Of a stretch of DNA of 64,000 nucleotides, positions 26,797 to 35,594 are shown piece after piece. Each line of letters opens with the position of its first letter. Within the stretch, counting starts at the first letter, position 1. The position numbers and the translations under genes are program-made. Below the pieces are notes generated by a model. The model made no database searches, was not told the DNA's origin, and was given only the letters and a program-made list of their open reading frames with translations. The stretch lies in assembly GCA_030527105.1 (NCBI GenBank), contig JAUNBK010000009.1:1-64000 (forward strand). The letters run 5' to 3'. Origin of the DNA: Planctomycetia bacterium. GTDB lineage: Bacteria; Planctomycetota; Planctomycetia; Pirellulales; Thermoguttaceae.

Positions 26797-27801
26797 ATGA
26801 CAAAAAAAGCGATTGCGCTCCTGTCGGGCGGCTTCGACAGTATGCTTGCCGTGAGAATCATGCAGGAGCAAGGATTTGAGGTGGAGGGGCTGAACGTCGT
26901 CACTCCTTTTTGCGATACGTCTCAAACTGCCATGGAGTCTGCCGACGAGTTGGGAATCTCGTGTCGTTGCGTTCATGTGGGCGAGGATTATCTTGAACTT
27001 CTTCGCCATCCGCGCTACGGTTTCGGCAAGGCGTGCAATCCGTGCCTCGACTGTCATTTATACATGATTCAAATGGCGCGTCGGCGTTTGGAGGAGACGA
27101 AGGCGCAGGTTGTCGTCTCGGGCGAGGTGCTTGGTCAGCGTCCGATGAGTCAGCAGAGGCACCATCTCGAAATGCTCGATTATCATAGTGGTCTTGCTGG
27201 TCGGCTCGTGCGACCGATTTGCGCGAAGTTGCTCCCGCCGACGGTTGCGGAACTTGAGGGCGTTGTCGATCGAGAACGTCTTTATGGTTTGAGTGGTCGA
27301 GGACGAGCGCCGCTTCATCAGCTGGGTCGGGATTTAGGAATTCGCACCGAGCGTCGAGCCATGGCGGGGTGTTGTCTCACGGAGAAAACGTTTGCGCCGC
27401 GCGTGCGGGATCTTCTTCGACACGAGAACGAGGCGACTCAGATGTGGGAGTACGAAATTCTTCGCTGGGGGAGACACATTCGGTTGGACGAAACGTCTCG
27501 GTGTGTTTTGGGGCGACGGGAGAGCGATTGCGACGCGCTTCAGGAGAGGGTGAAGAAGTATTGCGCCACGCGTTCCGACGTTATTTATTGGGAGCCGGAG
27601 ACGTACACGGGGCCGTGCGTCATGCTCATCGGGAGGATTGACGACCAAACGATTTCCACGGCGAAAAACCTCCAAGTCGCCTATTCGAAAAATGCGCTCG
27701 AGGGGAATATTTCCCTCCGAAAATTTTATTTGGGAGAGGAATTGGTCGAGAGTTTCGTGCCAGAGCCGGGGTTCGGTCGCGATCGTTTTCGAACGATGTA
27801 G
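26797..27801 (+). CDS. PP-loop ATPase, MnmA/ThiI-like tRNA-thiolation family
   Basis: A 334-aa protein. ATG 26797 (MTKKAIALLSGGFDSMLAVR) is chosen because the conserved fold begins there; an in-frame GTG at 26734 gives an unconserved-looking extension. The PP-loop SGGFDS binds ATP for adenylation. CNPCLDCH (about 85-92) and VVSGEVLGQRPMSQQ, then RPICAKLLPPT and GLSGRGR, match a family described as tRNA methyl-thiouridylate synthase-like. It is related to MnmA/ThiI but lacks the THUMP domain. A tRNA sulfur-modification role is likely by family, not proven. It is followed by two repeat-type sequences before the convergent glycosyltransferase. Confidence 0.75.
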   Translation: MTKKAIALLSGGFDSMLAVRIMQEQGFEVEGLNVVTPFCDTSQTAMESADELGISCRCVHVGEDYLELLRHPRYGFGKACNPCLDCHLYMIQMARRRLEETKAQVVVSGEVLGQRPMSQQRHHLEMLDYHSGLAGRLVRPICAKLLPPTVAELEGVVDRERLYGLSGRGRAPLHQLGRDLGIRTERRAMAGCCLTEKTFAPRVRDLLRHENEATQMWEYEILRWGRHIRLDETSRCVLGRRESDCDALQERVKKYCATRSDVIYWEPETYTGPCVMLIGRIDDQTISTAKNLQVAYSKNALEGNISLRKFYLGEELVESFVPEPGFGRDRFRTM

Positions 27802-27828
27802 CGCGTTTGGGGCGTGAGAGCGAGAAAT

Positions 27829-27928
27829 ATTATACTTAAAATTCCCGTTTTGCGCGACGCATTGCGAGCCGTGGTGCGTCGCGCAAAACGGCGGACGGCA
27901 CCGAAAATTTCAACGAGAAGTATTATAT
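27829..27928 (-). repeat. 105-bp repeat family, reverse copy (short 3' terminus)
   Basis: A reverse copy: TATACTTAAAATTCCCG, GAGCCGTGGTGCGTCGCG, GGCGGACGGCACCG, AATTTCAACGAGAAGTATTATA. The usual GTTCTCCTT block of the 3' end is missing, which leaves TATAC joined directly to TTAAAATTCC. It lies between convergent genes, 28 bp after the PP-loop ATPase stop. Confidence 0.9.
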
Positions 27929-27939
27929 ACCCGATGCAC

Positions 27940-28030
27940 TGTAAAATTCCGCTTCGCCGGCATTTTTGCTTCGCTGAAAATGCCGGCATCAGAACCGTAC
28001 AAAACGGAAATTCAAATAAGAACGAGTATA
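27940..28030 (+). repeat. Variant palindromic element sharing the repeat-family 3' terminus
   Basis: It contains a perfect 10-bp hairpin CCGGCATTTT (27957-27966) / AAAATGCCGG (27977-27986), flanked by AAAATTCCG and CGGAAATT, and ends AAGAACGAGTATA-TA, the 3' end of the 105-bp family. The centre is different. It ends 5 bp before the stop codon of the minus-strand glycosyltransferase. It may be a related element with another core, or a chimera. Confidence 0.6.
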
Positions 28031-28035
28031 TAAAC

Positions 28036-29007
28036 CTAAACCTTCAAATACCTGGCGAACAGGTACTTAAAATACATACTCCACCGATTCCACAACCCGC
28101 CGTGGAACGAGAGGAAGAAATAGCGATACCAAACAGGGATTTCGTATTTCCACTCCCGCAGTTTTCGCCAAACTTCCGCAGGAAAATCGCGACCGATTCG
28201 CTTTCCTGATTTTCTCTTCAGAGTCGTTGGCATTCCTTCCCAATAAGACATAATGAACGTTAATTGGAACTCCTCAAAAATAGTTTTCACATCGTCGGTG
28301 GTGGGGTAGGTCTGAATGGCATTGAGCAAATCAACGTGGCTTTCGATACTTGCCACGCACTTGGTATTTGACAAAGAACCAGACCTTCGCCTGTAGAAAT
28401 ATAAGACATCGCGGACGACAGCGACCTCGTTCGCGACCAAGGCGCTTTCCAAAGCGAAAAGGTTGTCCTCTCCGACGGCTCTTCCCTCGTCGAAACGAAT
28501 ATGGCACCTCTTTAGCATCTCCAAAGAGAAAAGTTTACCGTAAGCCACCGAACCAGCAAGGCGCGCTTTTGCTGCCGCGTGAGAGTCCTGAGGCTTTGTG
28601 ATTCGTTCAAATTCGTCTAAAAGTGTGCCTTCTTCCGTCATTTTTTGCAAACCAAAAAGAACGATCTCCGCGCCCGTTTCCTTGTAGAAGGCATAGGCTT
28701 TTTCGCACATCTCCAAAGAGAGAACATCGTCGGAATCCACAAAAGCAACGACTTCACCACGCGCCAAATCTAACCCTGCATTTCTCGCGGCGGCGGCTCC
28801 TGCATTCGCCTGATGCATAACACGAAGACGTGCGTCTCTTCTTGCGTATTCATCCAAAATCGCACCCGAGGAATCCGTAGAACCGTCGTCAACACAAATA
28901 AGCTCCAAGTCCGAAAAGGTTTGATTCAATACGGAATCCAACGCCTCTCTCAGAAATTCTGCCGCATTGTACACGGGCATGATTATCGATATAATTGGGT
29001 GATCCAT
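28036..29007 (-). CDS. Family 2 glycosyltransferase
   Basis: A 323-aa GT-A fold transferase. MDHPIISIIMPVYNAAEFLREALDS at the N-terminus, ELICVDDGSTDSSG (nucleotide-sugar binding), ANAGAAAARNAGLDLARGEVVAFVDSDDVL with the metal-binding DSDD (about 87-90). The C-terminal part is helical with basic and aromatic residues near the end (WYRYFFLSFHGGLWNRW), suggesting a peripheral membrane enzyme adding sugars to polysaccharide. It is a close paralogue of the next gene upstream (29131-30099), including their 5' leaders. Start ATG at 29007, with CGGAGACG upstream. Confidence 0.9.
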   Translation of the reverse strand: MDHPIISIIMPVYNAAEFLREALDSVLNQTFSDLELICVDDGSTDSSGAILDEYARRDARLRVMHQANAGAAAARNAGLDLARGEVVAFVDSDDVLSLEMCEKAYAFYKETGAEIVLFGLQKMTEEGTLLDEFERITKPQDSHAAAKARLAGSVAYGKLFSLEMLKRCHIRFDEGRAVGEDNLFALESALVANEVAVVRDVLYFYRRRSGSLSNTKCVASIESHVDLLNAIQTYPTTDDVKTIFEEFQLTFIMSYWEGMPTTLKRKSGKRIGRDFPAEVWRKLREWKYEIPVWYRYFFLSFHGGLWNRWSMYFKYLFARYLKV

Positions 29008-29043
29008 TTTGAATCGTCTCCGCGTGAAAAATAAAGGACGAAG

Positions 29044-29136
29044 AATAAAACTTCGCGTTAAGACTTCCGATTCCGCCCACCACTGGAGCTTTGCGCCACC
29101 GCCCTCAAAACGTCGCGCAAAACGGGAATTTTAAAG
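29044..29136 (+). repeat. 105-bp repeat family, degenerate forward copy overlapping a stop codon
   Basis: A diverged copy: AAAACTTCGCGTTAAGACTT, CCGATTCCGCCCACC, TGGAGCTTTGCGCCACCG, CGTCGCGCAAAACGG, GAATTTTAAAG. The GGAGAACGAGTATA end is missing. The stop codon (TAA, 29133-29131 on the minus strand) of the next glycosyltransferase lies inside its TTTTAAAG end, so the element supplies that stop. Confidence 0.8.
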
Positions 29137-30099
29137 CGCCTTCAAATACCTCGCGAGTAGGTACTTGAAATACATACGCCACCGACTCCCCAAACTGCCG
29201 TGCATGGAGAGGAAGAAATATCTGTACCAAACGGGAAGTTCATACTCCCACTCTCTCAATTTGCGCCAGACTTCAGAGGGAAAATCTTGCCGAATCATGT
29301 GCTTGGCGCGCGCTTTCCACCTCCGCGATCTTTCACGCCATTGGGAAATAATAACTTGGAGCATCCACTCTTCATAAATTTTTTTCGCTTCCTCCGTGGT
29401 GGGATAGTTCTGAACCATTCCTACCAGCGAAATGTTGCAGAGAAGGTACTCATCATCGTCTAAATGGGACAGGGAGTCAACTCTTTCCCTGTAAAAATAG
29501 AGCGGTTCGGGCAGCATGACAATTTTGTTCGCTCTCAATGCGCATTCAAAAGCAAAAAAGGTATCCTCTCCAGCAATATCATGAAAGCGGATTTTGTGTT
29601 TTTCAATCAAATCCTTGGAGAAAAATTTATCCCAAACGAGGTTACCTATTAGGCGGATGCGTTCTTGCAACGATAAGGCGATGTGCGGAGCAGTAGGAAC
29701 TTCTTCCTTGCAGAGTCGTCCACCCCCCAGCATTTTGCTGTATGAAAAACGAGCGATTTCTGCGCCGGATTCTCTGTAGACGGGATAAATCGTTTCATAC
29801 AACTCTGGCGCAAGCAGGTCGTCCGCATCCAAAAAGGTGACGATTTCGCCACGCGCCAAATCCAAGCCCGTATTTCTCGCGCCCGCAGCCCCCGCATTTT
29901 TCTGATGAACGACACGTATTCGAGCGTCCCGCGCGGCATACTCGTCCAAAATTGCCCCCGAAGAATCCGTCGATCCGTCGTCGACACAAATCAATTCAAA
30001 ATCAGAAAATGTCTGGCTCAATGCAGAATCCAACGACTCTCTCAAATATTCTGCCACATTGTACACGGGCATGATTGTCGATATAATCGGGTGATCCAT
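29131..30099 (-). CDS. Family 2 glycosyltransferase (paralogue)
   Basis: A 322-aa paralogue of the gene at 28036-29007: MDHPIISTIMPVYNVAEYL, LICVDDGSTDSSGAILDEYA, KNAGAAGARNTGLDLARGEI, FLDADDLL (metal-binding motif), and the same C-terminal WYRYFFLSMHGSLGSRWRMY. ATG 30099 is chosen over a longer frame because it aligns with the paralogue's start; CGGAGACAATT lies upstream in both. The C-terminal residues KAL followed by TAA are encoded by a repeat copy, whereas the paralogue ends KV. The substrate is unknown; exopolysaccharide or surface glycan is likely. Confidence 0.9.
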   Translation of the reverse strand: MDHPIISTIMPVYNVAEYLRESLDSALSQTFSDFELICVDDGSTDSSGAILDEYAARDARIRVVHQKNAGAAGARNTGLDLARGEIVTFLDADDLLAPELYETIYPVYRESGAEIARFSYSKMLGGGRLCKEEVPTAPHIALSLQERIRLIGNLVWDKFFSKDLIEKHKIRFHDIAGEDTFFAFECALRANKIVMLPEPLYFYRERVDSLSHLDDDEYLLCNISLVGMVQNYPTTEEAKKIYEEWMLQVIISQWRERSRRWKARAKHMIRQDFPSEVWRKLREWEYELPVWYRYFFLSMHGSLGSRWRMYFKYLLARYLKAL

Positions 30100-30194
30100 T
30101 TTCGAAATTGTCTCCGCATGAAAAATAAAGGAGGAAACGCCGTCTCCATGACCTTCGTACAGGGCATTATACACGAATCTCGCCATTTTGTCAA

Positions 30195-30827
30195 GTACAC
30201 CACACTGACGTTTGGAGCTGTGGCGGAAGCATCCGCTGGGGAACCAACCCGACTGCGTGCGTAGGTTCGATTTGTATCGACCGACGAAACGACCACATTT
30301 ATATCGCTGGCAACAATCAATCGAAACTCCCCGAGGGGCAGCCGGACTTCGAACCGTGGGGCGTGGCGATGGATTCCGAAGGAAAATTGGGTGGGGGATG
30401 CGTCTTTATCCTGCGTCGATAGGATTTTCGACGCCCGACCAGTACCTCGACGCGCTGGCGATTGATCATGCCGTCCCGCTGTCTTCTGGCGGCGGAAATT
30501 TGGTCGTCGTCGCACGCTGCCACGGAAACAGCGTAAACAATTTTGGGGACGGAAATTCCATTCTCGAAAACGCCACGTCCGGTCGAAAAAGTTTTCAACC
30601 CTCCATCAGCGGAACCTCCGGCAACATCCATCTCCTGCGGCTCGGTTCGCTATGAAAATCCGAGTAGAAATAGCGTCCCTCGCCCCCCTCCCGGTCGGAT
30701 CGCTCCTTGCGGTCGGGCGCGCTCCGTTGAACTCCAAAACGGGACCACCCTCGGCAAGGAAATGTGCGTGCGCAACATCCCCACCTGGAGCGCACCCACG
30801 CGCCAAGGTCGTCCGGTGCTATTTTGA
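30195..30827 (+). pseudogene. Frameshifted remnant of a beta-propeller/SBBP-like secreted protein
   Basis: Three consecutive segments in different frames read like one protein: DVWSCGGSIRWGTNPTACVG then SICIDRRNDHIYIAGNNQ and QPDFEPWGVAMDSEGK (about 30206-30400); then STPDQYLDALAIDHAVPLSS, GGGNLVVVARCHGNSVNNF and SGTSGNIHLLRLG (about 30430-30655); then VELQNGTTLGKEMCVRNIP and TWSAPTRQGRPVLF (about 30730-30827). At least two frameshifts and several stops separate them, and both ends are missing. The IDRRNDHIYIAG type of unit is reminiscent of NHL/SBBP repeats. No promoter or intact start is visible. Confidence 0.6.
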
Positions 30828-30898
30828 AACTTCATCCGTAGAGGAGAGTTTTGCGGATTTTTTATGAGAAATTTCGGACAAAAACCCGCCAATTAACG

Positions 30899-32179
<1,281 letters not shown>

Positions 32180-32215
32180 GACGAAATCCTTTCTCGACTC
32201 TCGTTTTACTGGCGC

Positions 32216-33472
32216 TTAAAATCGACACACATTCTTGTCGGGACCAGCGTAAGCGATTCCCTCGATCTCGACCAGAAGCTCGGGGCGACACACATCCGCA
32301 ACGGTGTACAACTTGGGAACGTTCGGAATCATGCGCTCGCACACGGACCGAATCGCGTCGTAGTCCTCCAGCCGCTTGACGTAGACGCGCGCCATCGCCA
32401 TCTCGTCCAACGCCACACCAAAGCCGGGCTTCCCATGAGCCGCCAAGTTCGATTCGTCAATCAAAATCCGAATGTTCTCGAGTGTCAATTCCGTCTGCGC
32501 AATGGGGTCTCCATCAAAACGACTCTCGGAATCCGTGATGCTTGCCGTCCCGGAGACGAAAATAACGCCACTCTCGCCCGTTGCCGCCAGCAATGCGCGC
32601 GCAAATTTGGGACTTTTCAGGCTATATTCCTCGCCATAATCGAAAGCGGAGACCTGCTGAGGATTCTCGAGCGGGACGATACACCCATCCTGCGGCGAGT
32701 CAAAACGGACGGCAAGCGCGGACATCACCATCGTGTCCCCGACTCCGCCGATCCCGGTGCTCGCGGGATAAACATCGTGCGGCAACGGCACGGGAAGCAT
32801 CCCATCGAAAAAATGAATATCGCGAAAGAAATCCGTCCTGCCGCGATTCAATTCCTTGTACCTCTGCGTCTCGCCCTCAATTTCGCTAAAGCAAGGCTCC
32901 GTGATGTTTCCCAAATAGAGCCACGTACGAATCACATTCTCAAAGAGGACGCCACGTGCGGAGAAAAGACGATCTAACGATTGGAACATTTCGACGGATT
33001 GCGAATAAACGCTCCTTTCGTAATTCGAAGGTTCCTGGCACGCGGCATAATACCAACTCGCCCCGGAATGATGCGAGACCAGGAAACGATCGTTCACGAA
33101 CTCAAGGCTGCACGCCCCGCCCTCACGCGGGAACTCAATCGTCGCCTCAATGACGAGATGCTGCCCATCGCACGGCGGCTGAGGAATATAAACACAAACA
33201 GGCAGTCGCGCGCCATATGCCGAACGAAACCACTTTTGGCACGCGCTTCGCTCCTCGTAATTTTTGAGAAAAATGGTCAGTTGAAGAACGTGTCCCCCCG
33301 GTGCGTGTTGAGCCATTGTGCGCGAGATGTTCTCGTGTGTTTCGACAAGCTGATCCTCCAAAGTAGCGCTCGAAGCGTCCCCCTCCGGCGCAGCAATCAT
33401 CACGAGGTGCGAAACATCAAACGTTTGGGATAAAGTGCAGGTATAGGGGGTTTTGATTGTGTTTTCTTTCAT
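32216..33472 (-). CDS. RidA/chorismatase-like protein
   Basis: A 418-aa protein. ATG 33472 (MKENTIKTPYTC) is preferred to a longer frame that would run back through a low-quality stretch toward the SRP RNA. The C-terminal third (FARALLAATGESGVIFVSGTASITDSESRF, then QTELTLENIRILIDESN) is a YjgF/RidA-type domain. The N-terminal part with RTWLYLGNITEPCFSEIEGETQRYKELNRGR resembles the FkbO/Hyg5 chorismatase arrangement. It could bind or hydrolyse a chorismate-like or enamine substrate; the family assignment of the first half is tentative. It is in a two-gene unit with pyrC. Confidence 0.65.
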   Translation of the reverse strand: MKENTIKTPYTCTLSQTFDVSHLVMIAAPEGDASSATLEDQLVETHENISRTMAQHAPGGHVLQLTIFLKNYEERSACQKWFRSAYGARLPVCVYIPQPPCDGQHLVIEATIEFPREGGACSLEFVNDRFLVSHHSGASWYYAACQEPSNYERSVYSQSVEMFQSLDRLFSARGVLFENVIRTWLYLGNITEPCFSEIEGETQRYKELNRGRTDFFRDIHFFDGMLPVPLPHDVYPASTGIGGVGDTMVMSALAVRFDSPQDGCIVPLENPQQVSAFDYGEEYSLKSPKFARALLAATGESGVIFVSGTASITDSESRFDGDPIAQTELTLENIRILIDESNLAAHGKPGFGVALDEMAMARVYVKRLEDYDAIRSVCERMIPNVPKLYTVADVCRPELLVEIEGIAYAGPDKNVCRF

Positions 33473-33680
33473 CGCAAAAACCGTAAAAAAGGGGGGCGTC
33501 CCACCAACAAACGTGGTGAATGCGGGATAGGCAGGTGTGCTGACCTTAAAAAAAGCCCAAGCACCCATAGTGTAATCGAATACCCCCCCATTTGTCAAGG
33601 GGGTTTCCCCGTTTTTCGGAAGAAATTTTGCGTTTAGGGTGATTTTCGTCAATACAAACGGCAAAATCTCACCAAACTAC

Positions 33681-33800
33681 AAAAAAGACCGCCGTCGGGA
33701 ATCCTGACACACACGAAAGATGACACTTATGGCTGCTGGCGCAAACCCCTGACCAGGTTCATGGTCTCCCGTTGTGCAGGACGCCCGACGGCGACCTCAA
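33681..33800 (-). ncRNA. ffs: Signal recognition particle RNA (bacterial small type)
   Basis: On the minus strand, CGCCGTCGGG (33794-33785) pairs with CCCGACGGCG (33700-33690 region) to close a hairpin of about 105 nt followed by a T-run (33686-33681). The helix 8 signature is present: GGTCAGG (33754-33748), ten apical bases, AGCAGCC (33737-33731), which matches the Ffh-binding GGTCAGG...AGCAGCC of other bacteria. The apex reads GGTTTGCGCC, so the usual GGAA-type tetraloop is replaced by a T-rich loop. It has its own promoter. Confidence 0.85.
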
Positions 33801-33808
33801 TCTCATTA

Positions 33809-33837
33809 ATAATACACAGATTATAGCAGACTTCCAA
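33809..33837 (-). promoter_or_regulatory. Promoter of the SRP RNA
   Basis: On the minus strand TTGGAA (33837-33832), a 17-bp spacer and TATTAT (33814-33809) place the start close to 33802, just before the closing stem of the SRP RNA. Confidence 0.65.
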
Positions 33838-33874
33838 AATAATAAAAGGGGGAGGGGGATTCTTTCTCCACTTT

Positions 33875-33980
33875 TATAATACTTCTCGTTGAAATTTCCG
33901 GTACCGTCCGCCGTCGGAGCTACGCACCACGGCTCGCAAAGCGTCTCGTAAAACGGGAATTTTAAAGGAGAACGAGTATA
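33875..33980 (+). repeat. 105-bp repeat family, forward copy
   Basis: A full copy with TATAATACTTCTCG, GAAATTTCCGGTACCG, GCCGTCGG...CCACGGC, AAAACGGGAATTTTAAAGGA and GAACGAGTATA. It lies about 40 bp upstream of the -35 of the SRP RNA promoter, which points away from it. Confidence 0.95.
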
Positions 33981-34343
33981 GTATATTTACACCAGCGTTC
34001 AAAAGAATTTGCAGGTTCGACAAAAGATGAGGAACCGGGGTGGGAGAAACGCCACGCGTATTTCCTGCCGTTGATCGTTTTCACCGACCGCTCGCCAGCG
34101 TGGGGAGTTTCTGAGTTCACTTGAACATTGCTCGGCGATAAATTCACTACATTCGTTGTACACGAGAAATGTTTTTTACAAGTAGCAAAATAGCAAAAGA
34201 AATTTTTTGAGGATTTTTCTCCATAGTCTCCACGCCTGCGTATTCCTAAAAAAATCCCCGCTGCCCCTTGACCAAACGTGGGAAAAGAGGTACACTTGGG
34301 ATAGTGTCGTATCGGCGTTGGTTTTTCGTGTCGAAGTCGATGT
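33981..34343. other. Gene-free spacer between two repeat copies
   Basis: About 360 bp bounded by two forward repeat copies. A minus-strand frame of 61 codons (34147-33962) contains GRKYAWRFSHPGSSSFVEPA, which could be a gene relic, but it has no good ribosome-binding site and ends inside a repeat. I see no convincing gene or RNA. Confidence 0.4.
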
Positions 34344-34449
34344 TTATAATGCTTCTCGTTGAAATTTCCGGTGCCGTTCGCCGTCGGAGCTACGCACCAC
34401 GGCTCGCAAAACGCCGCGAAAACGGGAATTTTATAGGAAAACGAGTTTA
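34344..34449 (+). repeat. 105-bp repeat family, forward copy (variant end)
   Basis: A full copy with TATAATGCTTCTCG, GTGCCGTTCGCCGTCGG, AAAACGCCGCGAAAACGGG, ending TTTTATAGGAAAACGAGTTTA, so the usual AAAGGAG has decayed. It lies 48 bp upstream of the SDR gene. Confidence 0.92.
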
Positions 34450-34497
34450 GTTTTACGCATTTTACAAGCTGTTTTAGGAATACAAGAGAGATTGATG

Positions 34498-35457
34498 ATG
34501 AGCAATATGTTTGATTTGTCCGGGCGCACTGCGTGGGTCACGGGTGGAAGCGTGGGAATTGGTCGTGGATATGCTGTGGCGCTCGCGAAGGCGGGGGCGA
34601 ATGTCGCGATTGTCGATATCGATGAGCGAACGGGGCAAAAAACCGCTGCCGAGCTTCGCGAGATGGGGAGAGAGAGTTTCTTTGTCCGTTGCGACGTCAC
34701 GAAGGAAGACGAGGTGGAAGCAATGCGCGACCGCATCGTGAAGGAGTGGGGGCGACTCGATATTGCCGTCAATAATGCCGGGATTGGAATTTTGGGACCA
34801 GATGAGGAGTACCCGCTTCGCGACTGGCGCAAGGTGATCGACGTGAATCTCACGGGGATGTGGCTTTGTTGTCGAGCCGCCTGTCGGCAATTCATCGTGC
34901 AAAATGGGAGTGACGCGCGCCCGCGTGGGGGAAAAATCGTGAACACAGCCAGCATGTCCGCTCGAATTGCCAATTGCAACGCTTCCTACAACGCTTCGAA
35001 GGGTGGCGTCGTCGAAATGACGCGAATGCTCGCGGCAGAGTGGGGGCGCTACAACGTGAACGTGAATTGCATCAGCCCGAGCTATATTTTGTCGCCGATG
35101 CACGCCAGCACGCCAGTGGAGGTTCGCGCGCGGATTCGTGAGCTGACCCCCTTGGGATACATGGAGCGTCCCGACGATCTGCATGGACCGGTCGTTTTTC
35201 TTGCCTCCGACGCGTCCAATTACGTGACGGGCGTCGATCTTCTCGTCGATGGAGGGCACACGCTCAACGCTTGGCTCACCCCATTGTCGCGAGACGTCCC
35301 GCCGCGCGTGTCGCCAGAGGAAGAGGTCGTTTCGCTCAAGCACGATATGGAGGCGCTCGAGGTTCCGTTTGACGAGGATGGTATCAATTTCGATTATCAC
35401 CCAGAAATCGCCAACGCCTACAAGGCTGCGTTTGGTATTGGACCCGAGCGCACTTAA
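34498..35457 (+). CDS. SDR family NAD(P)-dependent oxidoreductase
   Basis: A 319-aa classical short-chain dehydrogenase. TGGSVGIGRGYAVALAKAG is the TGxxxGIG cofactor motif near residue 13; VDIDERT suggests an acidic residue after beta-2 that favours NAD. NNAGIGILGP, the catalytic triad region NTASMSARIANCNASYNASKG (Ser, Tyr-x-x-x-Lys), and the late VTGVDLLVDGGHTL are complete. The last about 60 residues (after GGHTLNAWLTP) are an extension not usual for the family. ATG 34498 has AAGAGAG eight bases upstream; ATG 34495 and 34507 are alternatives. The substrate is probably a sugar or polyol by general family trend. Confidence 0.85.
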   Translation: MSNMFDLSGRTAWVTGGSVGIGRGYAVALAKAGANVAIVDIDERTGQKTAAELREMGRESFFVRCDVTKEDEVEAMRDRIVKEWGRLDIAVNNAGIGILGPDEEYPLRDWRKVIDVNLTGMWLCCRAACRQFIVQNGSDARPRGGKIVNTASMSARIANCNASYNASKGGVVEMTRMLAAEWGRYNVNVNCISPSYILSPMHASTPVEVRARIRELTPLGYMERPDDLHGPVVFLASDASNYVTGVDLLVDGGHTLNAWLTPLSRDVPPRVSPEEEVVSLKHDMEALEVPFDEDGINFDYHPEIANAYKAAFGIGPERT

Positions 35458-35594
35458 AATTCGTTTTTGCGCCGAGAATTTGAGAATTCTCGGAGATTTG
35501 CGTATGCAGAATGGGCAAATACCGTCTGCGCCGTTGAAAAAGTGACTTCCGGAGAGAAACAAGGAAACAGAGAAACAAGGAAAGAGGTACCGTT

